Counted from the stretch's first letter, positions 45,150 to 55,012 are shown. The stretch is DNA of 64,000 bases from Cognatilysobacter segetis (GCF_004359965.1 NZ_SMRQ01000008.1:1-64000); one strand, 5' to 3'. Numbers and translations: made by a program. The notes: generated by a model from the sequence alone, not told the origin.

Positions 45150-45797
45150 ATGCCTGCCCATGCCCGCCGACTTACCGCCATCGACCGCTGGATCGACACG
45201 GCGCAGCGCGCCCTCGAGACCGTTGCCGGCAATCCTCCGGCGCAGCGCCGCAATCCCGCCGACACGCAGCCCGACATCGTGCTGGACGATGCCGAACGAC
45301 GGCATGCCGCCGGATTGATGCGCATCAACCACGTCGGCGAGGTCTGCGCGCAGGCGCTGTACGTCGGGCAGGCCTCCGTCGCGCGCGACGCGCACACGCG
45401 CGAACACCTGCTGCAGGCCGCGCAGGAGGAAACCGACCACCTCGCCTGGTGCGCCGATCGCCTGCGCGAGCTCGACAGCCGCCCGAGCCTGCTCAATCCG
45501 CTCTGGTTCGCGGGCAGCTACGCGATCGGCCTCGCCGCCGGCCTGCGCGGCGACGGCTGGAACCTGGGCTTCGTGGTCGAGACCGAGCGACAGGTCGAGA
45601 TGCACATCGACGAACACCTCGAATCGCTGCCGGCGGCCGACGCGCGCAGCCGCGCGATCCTCGAGGTGATGAAGGACGACGAGGTGCGCCATGCCGACAA
45701 CGCCGAGGCCGCGGGTGCACGCGCGCTGCCCATGCCGATCCCGCAGCTCATGGCGGCGGCGTCGAAGCTGATGAAGACGGTCGCGTACCGCGTGTGA
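45150..45797 (+). CDS. coq7: 2-polyprenyl-3-methyl-6-methoxy-1,4-benzoquinone monooxygenase
   Basis: The protein has 215 aa. It has the ferritin-like di-iron motifs [24 protein letters not shown], and [14 protein letters not shown] (ExxH). It hydroxylates the ubiquinone precursor in ubiquinone synthesis. It lies 23 bases after the GlcF-like gene and ends at a two-way terminator. Confidence 0.94.
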   Translation: MPAHARRLTAIDRWIDTAQRALETVAGNPPAQRRNPADTQPDIVLDDAERRHAAGLMRINHVGEVCAQALYVGQASVARDAHTREHLLQAAQEETDHLAWCADRLRELDSRPSLLNPLWFAGSYAIGLAAGLRGDGWNLGFVVETERQVEMHIDEHLESLPAADARSRAILEVMKDDEVRHADNAEAAGARALPMPIPQLMAAASKLMKTVAYRV

Positions 45798-45840
45798 TGC
45801 GCCGATCCCGCGTGCGCTCGCGTCGCGCCATGCAAACGAA

Positions 45841-45866
45841 AAAAGGCCGGCAATCGCCGGCCTTTT
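45841..45866. terminator. Bidirectional terminator between coq7 and speD
   Basis: Perfect stem AAAAGGCCGGC / GCCGGCCTTTT with an AATC loop. It has T runs on both strands, serving the convergent coq7 and speD. Confidence 0.92.
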
Positions 45867-45884
45867 CCGTTTCGGAAGCACCGG

Positions 45885-46679
45885 TCAGTCGACCAGGTTG
45901 CGCCCGTGGTAAAGCTCCTCGATCTCGCGCTTGAGGCGCGCCTCGACCTTCATGCGGTCCTTGAACGAGAGGTTCTTCGCCTTCTCCTCGAACAGGTACG
46001 TGTCGAGGTCGAACTCCTTCAGGTGCATCTTCGTGTGGAAGATGTTTTCCTGGTAGACGTTGACGTCGAGCATCTCGTAGCGGTTGCGCACGTTCTTCGC
46101 CAGGTAGTCCTGGATCGAATTGATCTTGTGGTCGATGTAGTGCTTCCTGCCCTTCACGTCGCGCGTGAAGCCACGGACGCGGTAGTCCATGATCACGATG
46201 TCGGACTCGAAGCTCTCGATCAGGTAGTTCAGCGCCTTCAGCGGCGAGATCACGCCGCAGGTCGCCACGTCGATGTCCGCGCGGAAAGTCGCGATGCCGT
46301 TGTCCGGATGGGTTTCCGGATACGTGTGCACCGTGATGTGCGACTTGTCCATGTGCGCGACGACGGCGTCGGAGATCAGCTCCTTGCCGGCGTCCTTCTT
46401 GTCGATCACCGGCTCTTCCGAGATCAGGATCGTCACCGACGCGCCCTGCGGGTCGTAGTCCTGCCGCGCGATGTTCAGGATGTTGGCGCCGATGATCTCG
46501 GCGACGTCCGTGAGGATCTGCGTCAGCCGGTCGGCGTTGTACGCCTCGTCGATGTACTGGATGTAGCGCTGGCGCTCATCCTCCGAGGCGGCGTAGGAGA
46601 TGTCGTAGATATTGAACGACAGCGCCTTGGTCAGGTTGTTGAATCCCTGGAGCCGCAGGCGCGGCAGTGGCTTGACCAC
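45885..46679 (-). CDS. speD: S-adenosylmethionine decarboxylase proenzyme, E. coli type
   Basis: The protein has 264 aa, equal in size to E. coli SpeD. The self-cleavage Ser is residue 113 in [13 protein letters not shown], which yields the pyruvoyl group. The large-subunit part contains [19 protein letters not shown]. It produces decarboxylated SAM for spermidine synthesis. It starts with GTG 46679 and is divergent from clp across 184 bases. Confidence 0.97.
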   Translation of the reverse strand: MVKPLPRLRLQGFNNLTKALSFNIYDISYAASEDERQRYIQYIDEAYNADRLTQILTDVAEIIGANILNIARQDYDPQGASVTILISEEPVIDKKDAGKELISDAVVAHMDKSHITVHTYPETHPDNGIATFRADIDVATCGVISPLKALNYLIESFESDIVIMDYRVRGFTRDVKGRKHYIDHKINSIQDYLAKNVRNRYEMLDVNVYQENIFHTKMHLKEFDLDTYLFEEKAKNLSFKDRMKVEARLKREIEELYHGRNLVD

Positions 46680-46806
46680 GTGCGTGGATCCCGGTGTCTG
46701 GAGGAAGGCGCGGCATTATGGGGCATGCGGGGTGACGGGGGAACGAACGCCGCGGAACGCGGCACGATCCGGCTGCGAACCCCGGCAAACGCAAAGGGTG
46801 ACGGGA

Positions 46807-46837
46807 TTGGCCCTTAGCGCGCGATGGTCTATATAGT
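46807..46837 (+). promoter_or_regulatory. Possible clp promoter
   Basis: TATAGT (46832-46837) is a good -10. The best -35 is TTGGCC (46807-46812) at a 19-base spacing, which is wide. The start site would be near 46844, about 20 bases before the clp ATG. Confidence 0.4.
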
Positions 46838-46863
46838 CGGTTAATTCCTCCAGAGCCCGGCCC

Positions 46864-47550
46864 ATGTCCCCCGACCTGGCACACCCGACGGCGCCGAGGC
46901 GCCCGCAGAGCCCGTTGATGCCCGACAACGCGGCGATCGACCGGTTCCTCGCGCACTGCCACCGCCGTCGCTATCCGTCCCGTACCGACGTCTTCCGCCC
47001 CGGCGATGCCGCGACCACCCTCTATTTCGTGATCTCCGGCTCGGTGAGCATCATCAACGAGGAAGAGGACGGCCGCGAGCTGGTGCTCGGCTATTTCGGC
47101 CCCGGCCAGTTCGTCGGCGAGATGGGCCTGTTCATCGAAAGCGACCGTCGCGAGGTGACCCTGCGCACCCGCACCGCCTGCGAACTCGCGGAGATCGGCC
47201 ACGAGCGCTTCTACGACCTGCTGATGACGCGTCTGTCCGGCGACGCGCCCAAGCTCCTCTATTCGATCGGCGCGCAGATCTCCCGGCGCCTGCTCGACAC
47301 CAGCCGCAAGGCCGGTCGCCTCGCCTTCCTCGACGTCACCGACCGCATCGTGCGCACCCTGCACGACCTGGCCAAGGAGCCCGAGGCGATGAGCCATCCG
47401 CAGGGCACGCAGATCCGCGTGTCGCGCCAGGAGCTCTCGCGCCTGGTGGGCTGTTCGCGCGAAATGGCCGGCCGCGTGCTGAAGAAGCTCCAGGCCGACG
47501 GCCTGCTGCACGCCCGCGGCAAGACCGTCGTCCTGTACGGCACGCGCTGA
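46864..47550 (+). CDS. clp: CRP-like global regulator Clp
   Basis: The protein has 228 aa. It has a CRP cyclic-nucleotide domain and a winged helix (SRQELSRLVGCSREMAGRV, near residues 180-200). Alignment with E. coli CRP shows the cAMP-binding Ser83 replaced by Glu (GLFIESDRREV), while the Thr-Ser of the dimer helix is kept (LLDTSRK). Xanthomonas Clp is known to be inhibited by cyclic di-GMP rather than activated by cAMP. In that group it controls secreted enzymes and exopolysaccharide, which makes the T2SS/glycan region a plausible target. Divergent from speD. Confidence 0.95.
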   Translation: MSPDLAHPTAPRRPQSPLMPDNAAIDRFLAHCHRRRYPSRTDVFRPGDAATTLYFVISGSVSIINEEEDGRELVLGYFGPGQFVGEMGLFIESDRREVTLRTRTACELAEIGHERFYDLLMTRLSGDAPKLLYSIGAQISRRLLDTSRKAGRLAFLDVTDRIVRTLHDLAKEPEAMSHPQGTQIRVSRQELSRLVGCSREMAGRVLKKLQADGLLHARGKTVVLYGTR

Positions 47551-47557
47551 GCCGGAC

Positions 47558-48004
47558 GTGATCGAGGCCGGCGGCATCCGCGTCCGCGATGCACGCATCG
47601 GCGACGCCCACGACGTCGCCCGGCTGCTCGAGGCCCTCGGCTATCCCTGCGACCGCGACGAGGCGTCCGAACGCATCGTCGCGGTGCTCGGCGACCCCCG
47701 CCAGCGGCTGCTGCTGGCCGAGATCGACGGGCACGCCTGCGGCCTCGCCGGTATGGACCTGCGCTATTCCCTGGCCCGCGGCGCCGAACAGGCGCGGATC
47801 ACCGCGCTGGTGGTCCTGCCCGAGTGCGAACGCCAGGGCGTCGGCCGTCGGCTGCTGCGCGAGGTCGAGGCGATCGCCCGCCAGGCCGGCGCCGCGCGGA
47901 TCGAGGTGACCAGCGCGTCCAGTCGCGCGAACGCGCACACCTTCTATCGCGACTGCGGCTATACCGAGGCCTCGCTGCACTTCGCGAAACTGCTGGGCGA
48001 TTGA
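47558..48004 (+). CDS. GNAT-family N-acetyltransferase
   Basis: The protein has 148 aa from GTG 47558, seven bases after the clp stop. It shows the acetyl-CoA loop VLPECERQGVGRRLL (Q/RxxGxG/A) and a C-terminal NAHTFYRDCGY motif. The substrate is unknown. Probably co-transcribed with clp. Confidence 0.85.
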   Translation: MIEAGGIRVRDARIGDAHDVARLLEALGYPCDRDEASERIVAVLGDPRQRLLLAEIDGHACGLAGMDLRYSLARGAEQARITALVVLPECERQGVGRRLLREVEAIARQAGAARIEVTSASSRANAHTFYRDCGYTEASLHFAKLLGD

Positions 48005-48094
48005 GCCGCGGCCGCGACGCGGCATTGCCACCCAGCGTCTAGAATCCGCGATCCGCTGCGTCCCCCGCCGGTGTCGTTTCCTCGCTGCCCACCG

Positions 48095-48742
48095 ATGCGC
48101 CGAAAGCCCGACCCCTTCCGCATCGCCGCGATCTCGTTCGCGATCGCCTTCCATGCAGCCATTGCGGTCGTCGTGTTCCGCCCCGCCGCACCGCTGCGTC
48201 CGGCGGCGACGGACGACGCCGTGACGATCCAGCTCGTGCGCGTGGCGCCGCCTCCGCCCGCCCCGCCGCCACCGCGGCCTACGCGGCCTACGCCGCCGAT
48301 CCCGCCGCCGCGCCCCGCGCCGGTTGCACCCTCGAAGACGCAGCCTGCGGCGACGAGTCCGGCCGCGGGGCCGGGCGGCGATAGCGAATTCGTCTGGCGA
48401 TACGATCCCGACGCGGGCGTCGGCATCGTCGTGTATGGCGATCGCGGTGCCGTCGACGTCCCGATTCCCGACCAGCCGCCGCGCGAACTCCCGGGCTACC
48501 GCATCGGCTTCGACCCCGCGTCGATCGACGGCCTGAACGGCCCCGCGTCGGGCGGCTCCGCTACGTTCGACGTACTGGTCGACGAGTCCGGAATGCCGAC
48601 GTCCGCCGTCATCGTGCAGCAGGCCTGCGGCGAGCGCGCCCTTGAGATCGCGGTGTCGGTGATCAGCCAGTGGCGATTCGCGCCGGCGATGCGCGAGGGC
48701 GTGCCGGTTGCCGGATGGCTGCGGGTTCCGCTGCAGTTCTAG
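48095..48742 (+). CDS. TonB-like energy-transducer protein
   Basis: The protein has 215 aa. It has a single N-terminal helix (AAISFAIAFHAAIAVVVF), a long Pro-rich spacer (PPPPAPPPPRPTRPTPPIPPP), and a TonB C-terminal-like domain with GSATFDVLVDESGMPTSAVIV and QWRFAPAMREGVPV. It probably transduces proton motive force to an outer-membrane receptor, though ExbB/ExbD are not nearby. ATG 48095 was preferred to GTG 48071. Its stop shares CTAG with the stop of the HAD gene. Confidence 0.85.
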   Translation: MRRKPDPFRIAAISFAIAFHAAIAVVVFRPAAPLRPAATDDAVTIQLVRVAPPPPAPPPPRPTRPTPPIPPPRPAPVAPSKTQPAATSPAAGPGGDSEFVWRYDPDAGVGIVVYGDRGAVDVPIPDQPPRELPGYRIGFDPASIDGLNGPASGGSATFDVLVDESGMPTSAVIVQQACGERALEIAVSVISQWRFAPAMREGVPVAGWLRVPLQF

Positions 48743-49497
48743 GCGTCCGTCACCGCATCGCCGACCCGCCCCGGGCAGCCCCAGTTGAGCATCGGCGTCC
48801 CGACCGGCAGGCGCTCGCGGAAGAAGGCGATACCGTCGGGCTTGGGATTGACCACCACGGGCCGCGCGGCCGCCTGCAGCAGCGGCAGGTCGGCGGTGCT
48901 ATCGGAGTAGGCGGCGGCAATCGGCGCGTCGAAGCCCGCTTCGCGCAGCATCGTCATCTTCATCGCGTGGTGGCAGTGGCGCGAGGCACGCAGTCCGCCC
49001 ATGAACCGCTCGAGCTGCGTGCCGACCACCGGCAGGTCCTCGTGCGCGACGAAACCGAGGATCGCGCGCGCCAGCCGCGGCGGCGCCCCGGTGGCGACGA
49101 CCACGCGGTCGCCCGCGCGCCGGTGGCGATGCAGCACGTCCAGCGCCACCGGCAGCAGGCGCGCGCGGATGCCGTCGACGTGCCGGCGCACGTACGCGTC
49201 CACCAGCGCGTCGAAAGGTTCGCGCTCGAACAGCGTGCCGACCCAGACGAACGCGCCGATGCCGTGGCGACGCGTGGGCAGGAACGCGACCATCGGGCCG
49301 GCGACGGGCGCGATCAGCAGCGCCAGTGCCTTGCGCCAGGCACTGCGGCGGATCAGCCAGGCGAACAGGTGGCTGCCCGAATCGCCGTCGTACAAGGTGT
49401 GGTCGAAGTCGAACACGACGAGGGGCGCGTCCGCGACCGGCGCGGGGTAGGCCGCTTCGCCTGTAACTCCCGACACGTTCAATGCGTCGACACTCAT
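48739..49497 (-). CDS. HAD-IB family phosphatase (SerB-like fold)
   Basis: The protein has 252 aa. Motif I is [14 protein letters not shown] (DxDxT), motif II is VVVATGAPP, and motif IV is [12 protein letters not shown]. These fit the HAD-IB group of phosphoserine phosphatase-like enzymes. The substrate is unknown. The ATG overlaps the trpC stop (ATGA), so it is the last gene of the trpGDC operon. Confidence 0.88.
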   Translation of the reverse strand: MSVDALNVSGVTGEAAYPAPVADAPLVVFDFDHTLYDGDSGSHLFAWLIRRSAWRKALALLIAPVAGPMVAFLPTRRHGIGAFVWVGTLFEREPFDALVDAYVRRHVDGIRARLLPVALDVLHRHRRAGDRVVVATGAPPRLARAILGFVAHEDLPVVGTQLERFMGGLRASRHCHHAMKMTMLREAGFDAPIAAAYSDSTADLPLLQAAARPVVVNPKPDGIAFFRERLPVGTPMLNWGCPGRVGDAVTDA

Positions 49498-50282
49498 CCG
49501 AACAACCGCTGCAGCGCCGCGCCCGGATCCTTCTCGCGCATGAAGCTCTCGCCGACGAGGAACGTCTCCACCCCGGCCGCGCGCATCTTCGCGACGTCGG
49601 CCTGCGTGGCGATGCCGCTTTCGGTCACCAGGATGCGGTCGGTCGGCACCGCCTGCTTCAGCTCGAGCGTGGTGTCGAGCGAGACCTCGAACGTGCGCAG
49701 GTTGCGATTGTTGACGCCGATCAGCGGGCAGTCGGTCTGCAGTGCGCGCTCGAGCTCGTCGATGTCGTGCACCTCGACCAGCACGTCCATGCCGAGTTCC
49801 ATCGCGAGGTTCGCCATCTCCACCAGCGGGCCGTCCTCGAGCGCCGCGACGATCAGCAGGATCGCGTCGGCGCCGATGAAGCGCGCCTCATAGACCTGGT
49901 AGGGATCGATCGTGAAGTCCTTGCGCAGGATAGGCAGCGCGCAGGCGCGATGCGCAAGCCCGAGGTAGAGGTTGCTGCCCTGGAAGAAGTCGACGTCGGT
50001 CAGCACCGACAGGCAGGCCGCGCCGCCGGCCTCATAGCTGCGCGCGATCTGCGCCGGATCGAAGTCGGGCCGGATCAGGCCCTTCGACGGGCTCGCCTTC
50101 TTCGCCTCGGCGATGACGGCGGGCAGGCCCTGCGCATGCTTCGCGCGGATCGCCTCGACGAAACCGCGTGGCGGCGGCGCGTCGGCCGCGCGCGCCTTCA
50201 GGTCGGCGAGCGAGCGGATGCGCGAGCGCTGCTCGATCTCCTCGGCCTTGCGCGCGAGGATGGTGTTGAGGATGTCGCTCAT
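49494..50282 (-). CDS. trpC: Indole-3-glycerol phosphate synthase
   Basis: The protein has 262 aa. It has [13 protein letters not shown] (catalytic Lys), [18 protein letters not shown] and [14 protein letters not shown]. It makes indole-3-glycerol-P in tryptophan synthesis. Its ATG overlaps the stop of the small monooxygenase gene (ATGA). Confidence 0.97.
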   Translation of the reverse strand: MSDILNTILARKAEEIEQRSRIRSLADLKARAADAPPPRGFVEAIRAKHAQGLPAVIAEAKKASPSKGLIRPDFDPAQIARSYEAGGAACLSVLTDVDFFQGSNLYLGLAHRACALPILRKDFTIDPYQVYEARFIGADAILLIVAALEDGPLVEMANLAMELGMDVLVEVHDIDELERALQTDCPLIGVNNRNLRTFEVSLDTTLELKQAVPTDRILVTESGIATQADVAKMRAAGVETFLVGESFMREKDPGAALQRLFG

Positions 50283-50620
50283 GCATCGGCCCTGCGGGAA
50301 TAGGCGCGCTCGACCTTCGCCACGCGCACTTCGAAATGGTCGTACCACTGCGCGCGACCGTACTCGCGGATCGCGCGGTGCTCGGCATGCTCGCGCCACG
50401 CGGCGATGGAGGCTTCATCGGCCCAGTAGGACAGCGTGATGCCGAAGCCGTCCGCGTCGCGCACCGACTCCATGCCGAGGAAGCCCGGCTGGGTCGAGGC
50501 GAGCGCGAACATGCGCTCGGCGGCGTCGGCATACGCATCGACCTCCCGCGCATTGCGCTGCGAGGTGAACGTCACCACCCAGTACGGCGGCGGGGGCGTG
50601 CGGGCGAAACCGGCGCTCAC
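50279..50620 (-). CDS. Antibiotic biosynthesis monooxygenase (ABM) domain protein
   Basis: The protein has 113 aa. It is a ferredoxin-like ABM fold: [39 protein letters not shown] and [20 protein letters not shown]. The GTG start overlaps the trpD stop and its own stop overlaps trpC, so it is wedged in the trp operon. The role is unknown; a heme-degrading-type or quinone-type enzyme are both possible. Confidence 0.82.
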   Translation of the reverse strand: MSAGFARTPPPPYWVVTFTSQRNAREVDAYADAAERMFALASTQPGFLGMESVRDADGFGITLSYWADEASIAAWREHAEHRAIREYGRAQWYDHFEVRVAKVERAYSRRADA

Positions 50621-51657
50621 GTGGCCGCCAATGCCTGCGTGGTGGCGACGAACTCGTGCAGCTTGGCGCGCGCGGCGCCCGACGCGAGGGTGCGCCGCGC
50701 GAGCGCGATGCCGTCGGCGATCGACTCCGCAAGTCCTGCCGCATACAACGCCGCACCCGCATTGAGCGCGACGATCTCGCGTGGCAGCCCGGCCTCGTCG
50801 TCGAGCGCGCGCATCAGCATCGTGCGCGACTCGGCCGCATCGGCGACGCGCAGGTTGCGGCTCGCCGCCATGGCGATGCCGAAATCCTCCGGATGCACCT
50901 CGTACTCGCGCACCACGCCGTCGCGCAGTTCGCCGACCAGGGTCGCCGCGCCGAGCGAGAGCTCGTCCATGCCGTCGCGGCCCCAGACGACCAGCGCGCG
51001 CTCGGCACCGAGCTCCTGCAGCACGCGCACCTGGATGCCGACGAGGTCCGGATGGAACACGCCCATCAGGATGTTCGGCGCGCCGGCGGGGTTCGTGAGC
51101 GGACCGAGGATGTTGAACAGCGTGCGCACGCCCATCTCGCGGCGCACCGGCGCGACGACCTTCATCGCGGGATGGTGCAGCGGCGCGAACATGAAGCCGA
51201 TGCCGGTGCGCGCGATGCACTCCGACACCTTCTCCGGCGACAGCTCGATGTGCGCACCCAGCGCCTCCAGCACGTCCGCGCTGCCCGAGCTCGACGACAC
51301 GCTGCGCCCGCCGTGCTTGGCGACTTTCCCGCCCGCGGCGGCGACCACGAACATACTGGCCGTGGAGATGTTGAACGTGCTGGCGCCGTCGCCGCCGGTG
51401 CCGACGATGTCGACCATGTGCGAGCGATCCGCGACGTCGACCGGCAGCGCGAACTCGCGCATCACCGTGGCGGCGCCGGCGATCTCGCCGACGGTCTCCT
51501 TCTTGACGCGCAGCCCGGTGAGGATCGCCGACGTCATCACCGGGCTGACCTCGCCGCGCATGATCATGCGCATCAGCCCGACCATCTCGTCGAAGAAGAT
51601 CTCGCGGTGCTCGATCGTGCGTTGCAGCGCCTGCTGGGGCGTGAGGGACATGCTCAT
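50617..51657 (-). CDS. trpD: Anthranilate phosphoribosyltransferase
   Basis: The protein has 346 aa. It has the PRPP motif [18 protein letters not shown] and [21 protein letters not shown]. It transfers the phosphoribosyl group to anthranilate. Its ATG overlaps the trpG stop (ATGA). Confidence 0.97.
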   Translation of the reverse strand: MSMSLTPQQALQRTIEHREIFFDEMVGLMRMIMRGEVSPVMTSAILTGLRVKKETVGEIAGAATVMREFALPVDVADRSHMVDIVGTGGDGASTFNISTASMFVVAAAGGKVAKHGGRSVSSSSGSADVLEALGAHIELSPEKVSECIARTGIGFMFAPLHHPAMKVVAPVRREMGVRTLFNILGPLTNPAGAPNILMGVFHPDLVGIQVRVLQELGAERALVVWGRDGMDELSLGAATLVGELRDGVVREYEVHPEDFGIAMAASRNLRVADAAESRTMLMRALDDEAGLPREIVALNAGAALYAAGLAESIADGIALARRTLASGAARAKLHEFVATTQALAAT

Positions 51658-52232
51658 CGCTCCAGGAAGTTCCTCAGCAGCGCGTGGCCGTGCTGGGTGA
51701 GGATCGATTCGGGATGGAACTGCACACCCTCGACCGGGTGCTCGCGATGGCGCAGGCCCATGATCTCGTCGAACGCGCCGTCGTCGCCCTCGGTCCACGC
51801 GGTGATCTCCAGCGCCTGCGGCAGCGTGTCCTTCGCGACGACCAGCGAGTGGTAGCGCGTCGCCTCGTACGCATCGGGTAGGCCGGCGAAGACGCCCTGT
51901 CCCTCGTGGCGGATGCGCGACGTCTTGCCGTGCATGATCGTCTTCGCCCGCACCACGTCGCCGCCGTACGCCTGCCCGATCGACTGGTGGCCCAGGCAGA
52001 CGCCGAGCGTGGGGATGCGCGCCCCGAGCTCGCGGATCACGTCGACGCAGACGCCCGCCTCGTTCGGCGTGCAGGGCCCCGGTGAGATGACGATGCGCTC
52101 GGGCGCGAGCGCCTCGATCTGCGCGACGCTCAGCTCGTCGTTGCGCACGACCTTCACCTCGGCCCCGAGCGACTGCAGGTACTGCACGAGGTTCCAGGTG
52201 AAGCTGTCGTAGTTGTCGATCATCAGCAGCAT
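51654..52232 (-). CDS. trpG: Anthranilate synthase component II (glutamine amidotransferase)
   Basis: The protein has 192 aa. Class I GATase motifs: VISPGPCTP, the nucleophile Cys in [13 protein letters not shown], and GVQFHPESI. It supplies ammonia to TrpE, encoded separately at 55738-57219. GAGG lies 9 bases before the ATG. It is preceded by the leader described at 52335-52463. Confidence 0.97.
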   Translation of the reverse strand: MLLMIDNYDSFTWNLVQYLQSLGAEVKVVRNDELSVAQIEALAPERIVISPGPCTPNEAGVCVDVIRELGARIPTLGVCLGHQSIGQAYGGDVVRAKTIMHGKTSRIRHEGQGVFAGLPDAYEATRYHSLVVAKDTLPQALEITAWTEGDDGAFDEIMGLRHREHPVEGVQFHPESILTQHGHALLRNFLER

Positions 52233-52334
52233 GCGGTCGGCCTCGGACGACGGGCGCGGCCGGCCGGCGCCCGGCGGGACGCGGCGGCGGAAGGACGGAA
52301 GGCGATCGCCCGTGGGGCGATGCGGGACGAGCTG

Positions 52335-52463
52335 TCAGGTCGGGATGCGTACGGCACGCGCGGGTTCCTCGGATGGCGACGGGGCAAGGCGGACGATGGC
52401 GCGGGGCCACCATCGCCAGCCGGCGTCGGCATGCGGGAACGGACGGGGCGCATTGCGGTGCAT
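52335..52463 (-). CDS. trpL: trp leader peptide upstream of trpG (candidate)
   Basis: This is a 42-aa open frame with the motif GWRWWP near residues 15-20, three Trp within four codons. The TGG codons lie in the 5' arm of a hairpin (CGATGG...CCATCG). Its start and core closely match the leader in front of trpE. A -10-like TACAGT (52475-52470) ends 6 bases before the ATG, so the message could be leaderless. The long tail past the hairpin may not be needed. It ends 103 bases before trpG. Confidence 0.7.
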   Translation of the reverse strand: MHRNAPRPFPHADAGWRWWPRAIVRLAPSPSEEPARAVRIPT

Positions 52464-52469
52464 CGGCCT

Positions 52470-52475
52470 ACTGTA
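52470..52475 (-). promoter_or_regulatory. -10 box of the trpGDC leader
   Basis: TACAGT within the shared sequence GAGCCGCTAyAGT that also precedes the trpE leader. No good -35 at normal spacing. It lies 31 bases past the histidine kinase stop. Confidence 0.5.
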
Positions 52476-52505
52476 GCGGCTCGCCGCGCGCGGCGCGACC
52501 GCAAC

Positions 52506-53849
52506 TCAGTCGGCGAGCGGCAGGCTGACGCGCACGCCGAGGCCGGGCGCGCGGTCGACGAGGCGCACATGCCCGCCGTGACGCAGCACGATCGCGCGCA
52601 CGAGGCTCAGGCCGAGGCCGATGCCCGGCGAGCCCCGGTGGGCCTCGAGGCGCTGGAAGCGGTCGAACACGCGCTCGCGCTCGGCTTCGGGTACGCCCGG
52701 GCCCTCGTCGTCGACCGCCAGCAGGGCCTGGCCGTCCACGCGGTCCAGCCGCAGCGCGACGGTCGTGCCGCGCGGCGCGTACTTGAGCGCGTTGTCGAGC
52801 AGGTTCACCAGCAACTGGAACAGCTGGTCGCGATCGCCGCGGACCCGGCAGGGCACGGCCGACACCTCGAGCCGCAGCCCGAGCTCGAGCGCGCTCGGCG
52901 TATAGAGCTCGGCGGCATCCGCCACGAGTTCGGAGAGGTCGACCGCCGGCGCGTCCGCGACCGCGGGCTGCGACTCGATGCGTGCCAGGCGCAGCAGCGC
53001 GCCGAACGCCTGCAGCAGCTGGTCGGTTTCGGCGAGCGCGGCGTCGAGCACGGCGCGACGGTCGGCGTCGTCGCGATGGCGCGCTTCCTCGAGGCGGTTG
53101 CGCAGGCGCGTCAGCGGCGTGCGCAGGTCGTGGGCGATGTGGTCGGTCGCGTGGCGGACCGCGCCAAGCAGGTCCTCGATGCGGTCGAGCATGGCGTTGA
53201 AGCGGCGCGCGAGGCGGTCGAATGCGTCGTCACTGCCGTCGATGGGCACGCGCAGGCCGAGCTCGCCCTCACCGACGCGGCCGGCCGTCTCGTCGAGCGC
53301 GCGCAGGCGGCGGGACACCCAGCGCGAGGTGAGCCAGCCGGTGAGTGCGCCGAGCGTTGCGGCCACCAGCGCGGCGGCCAGCGCCGTACGCAGCATCAGC
53401 GCGAGGAACCGGTCCTGCGAGCGCGTGCGCTGGCCGGTGACCAGGCGCCAGCCGTCGGGGAAGCGGTGCACGCGCGCGATGACGCGCCCGCGCCCGGCGC
53501 CGTCGTCCTGCACGTACTCGACCCAGCCCTGTGCGTTGCGCGGGCCCGGCAGGCGCACGGGCGCGCCGAGCACGCGTCGGCCCGCGCGGTCGAACACGGC
53601 GTAGACCGACGCGGGATCGTCGGCGTCGACGCGATCGCGCACCTCGTCGAGCAGCGCGCCGCGGCCCTCGTCGCGGGCCACCTCGAGCAGCCCCGCCTCG
53701 TCTGCGCGCACGACGTCGCGCGTGTCGCCGTCGAGCATGGTCGAGACGGTGAAGCGCACGCCGACGCCGAGCACGAGGAACGCGACGAAGAACGACAGCG
53801 TGACCGCGATCGCGAGGCGCGCGCTGGTCGAGCGCAGCGAGGGGATCAC
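52506..53849 (-). CDS. Sensor histidine kinase
   Basis: The protein has 447 aa. It has two N-terminal helices (LAIAVTLSFFVAFLVLGVG; LMLRTALAAALVAATLGALTG) flanking a periplasmic sensor of ~120 residues, a HAMP domain, and the phospho-acceptor HIAHDLRTPLTRLRNRL (His near residue 238). The ATPase shows LLDNALKYAP (N box), DEGPGVP (G1) and GIGLGLSL (G2). GTG start overlaps the response regulator stop (GTGA). The signal is unknown. Confidence 0.93.
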   Translation of the reverse strand: MIPSLRSTSARLAIAVTLSFFVAFLVLGVGVRFTVSTMLDGDTRDVVRADEAGLLEVARDEGRGALLDEVRDRVDADDPASVYAVFDRAGRRVLGAPVRLPGPRNAQGWVEYVQDDGAGRGRVIARVHRFPDGWRLVTGQRTRSQDRFLALMLRTALAAALVAATLGALTGWLTSRWVSRRLRALDETAGRVGEGELGLRVPIDGSDDAFDRLARRFNAMLDRIEDLLGAVRHATDHIAHDLRTPLTRLRNRLEEARHRDDADRRAVLDAALAETDQLLQAFGALLRLARIESQPAVADAPAVDLSELVADAAELYTPSALELGLRLEVSAVPCRVRGDRDQLFQLLVNLLDNALKYAPRGTTVALRLDRVDGQALLAVDDEGPGVPEAERERVFDRFQRLEAHRGSPGIGLGLSLVRAIVLRHGGHVRLVDRAPGLGVRVSLPLAD

Positions 53850-54520
53850 GCGGCGAGCCGGTAGCCGGCGCCGCGCACGGTATGCAGCAGCGGCTTCGGG
53901 AAGCCCGCATCGATCTTCTGGCGCAGGCGGCTGATGTGCACGTCGATGACGTTGGTCTGCGGGTCGAAGTGGTAGTCCCAGACGGCTTCGAGCAGCATCG
54001 TGCGCGTCACCACGCGGCCGGCCTGCTTCATCAGGTATTCGAGCAGGCGGAACTCGCGCGGCTGCAGCTCGATGCGCTTGTCGCCGCGGCGCGCCTCGCG
54101 GCTCAGCAGGTCGAGCTCGAGATCGCCGACGCGCAGCTTCGTCGGTTCGCTTCCGCCGGACGCACCGCGGCGCGCGATCGAGTCGAGGCGCGCGCTCAGT
54201 TCGGAATACGCGAACGGCTTCACCAGATAGTCGTCGGCACCGGCGCGCAGGCCCTCGACGCGATGGTCGACGTCGCCCAGCGCGGTGAGCAGCAGCACGG
54301 GCACCGCGTTGCCGGCACCGCGCAACGTCTTGAGCAGCGTCAGGCCGTCGACGCCCGGCAGCATGCGGTCGAGCACCAGCGCGTCGTAGGGTTCGGTGGT
54401 CGCCATGAACAGGCCGTCGCGGCCGGTGTCGGCCGTGTCGACGGTATGGCCGTCCTCGCGCAGCCCCTTGGCGATGAAGGCGGCGGTGTGCGGGTCGTCC
54501 TCGACGAGCAGGATGCGCAT
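53846..54520 (-). CDS. OmpR-family response regulator
   Basis: The protein has 224 aa. Receiver domain: MRILLVEDDPHTA, phospho-acceptor Asp in ALVLDRMLPGVDG, and Lys in DYLVKPFAYSEL. The C-terminal winged helix has LLEYLMKQAGRVVTRTMLLEAVW. It pairs with the kinase downstream. A terminator hairpin of the neighbouring small gene lies only ~23 bases upstream, so the promoter is very close, or transcription reads through from the small gene. Confidence 0.94.
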   Translation of the reverse strand: MRILLVEDDPHTAAFIAKGLREDGHTVDTADTGRDGLFMATTEPYDALVLDRMLPGVDGLTLLKTLRGAGNAVPVLLLTALGDVDHRVEGLRAGADDYLVKPFAYSELSARLDSIARRGASGGSEPTKLRVGDLELDLLSREARRGDKRIELQPREFRLLEYLMKQAGRVVTRTMLLEAVWDYHFDPQTNVIDVHISRLRQKIDAGFPKPLLHTVRGAGYRLAA

Positions 54521-54542
54521 GGGAAGCCCGGTGCGTCGGTGG

Positions 54543-54580
54543 AAAAAAGATACCCCGCCGGCTCGCGCCGACGGGGTATC
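54543..54580 (-). terminator. Intrinsic terminator of the Ala/Lys/Pro-rich small gene
   Basis: Stem GATACCCCG / CGGGGTATC with inner pairs, followed on the minus strand by TTTTTT. It lies between the small gene (54618-54860) and the response regulator. Confidence 0.9.
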
Positions 54581-54617
54581 CCGCCCGGGGAACGTCGGGC
54601 CTGGGGGCTGCGGGCGA

Positions 54618-54860
54618 TCAGCCCTTCTTCTTGGCGACCGTCTTCGCCGGCGCTACGGCCTTGGCGGGGGCGGCCTTGGCGATTGCTTTCGCCTGGACGG
54701 CCTTGGTGGCGGTCCCGGCGGTCGCCTTGGCCGGCGCGGCCTTCGCCGGGGCGGCAGCGGCCGGCTTCGTGCCGGTCTTGGCCGGGGCCGGAGCGGCGGC
54801 GAACGCGGCGCCGGCGACGGCGAAGGCGGCGGTGGCGAGCAGCAGGTGGCGGAGATTCAT
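54618..54860 (-). CDS. Small exported Ala/Lys/Pro-rich protein (Asr-like)
   Basis: The protein has 80 aa. It has a signal peptide (MNLRHLLLATAAFAVAGAAFA) and a mature part made almost only of Ala, Lys, Pro, Thr and Val with AKAAPAKA-type units. It resembles acid-shock protein Asr or histone-like tails, but is exported. The real function is unknown. It shares exact length (80 aa) and direction with the next small gene. Confidence 0.75.
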   Translation of the reverse strand: MNLRHLLLATAAFAVAGAAFAAAPAPAKTGTKPAAAAPAKAAPAKATAGTATKAVQAKAIAKAAPAKAVAPAKTVAKKKG

Positions 54861-54985
54861 GAGCGGAGGTCCTGGACGAGGAGGGTTGCGGAACGGCGGT
54901 GCGGGCCGCCTCGGAATCGAGACTGCGCGTACGCCCTTCGCCTGCCGATGTCCGGGGCATGAAACATCGGTAATGCGCCCGTGAA

Positions 54986-55012
54986 GAAAAAACCCCGCAC
55001 GGCGGCGGGGTT
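54986..55012 (-). terminator. Intrinsic terminator of the His-rich small gene
   Basis: Stem AACCCCGC / GCGGGGTT, then TTTTCTTC on the minus strand. Confidence 0.9.
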
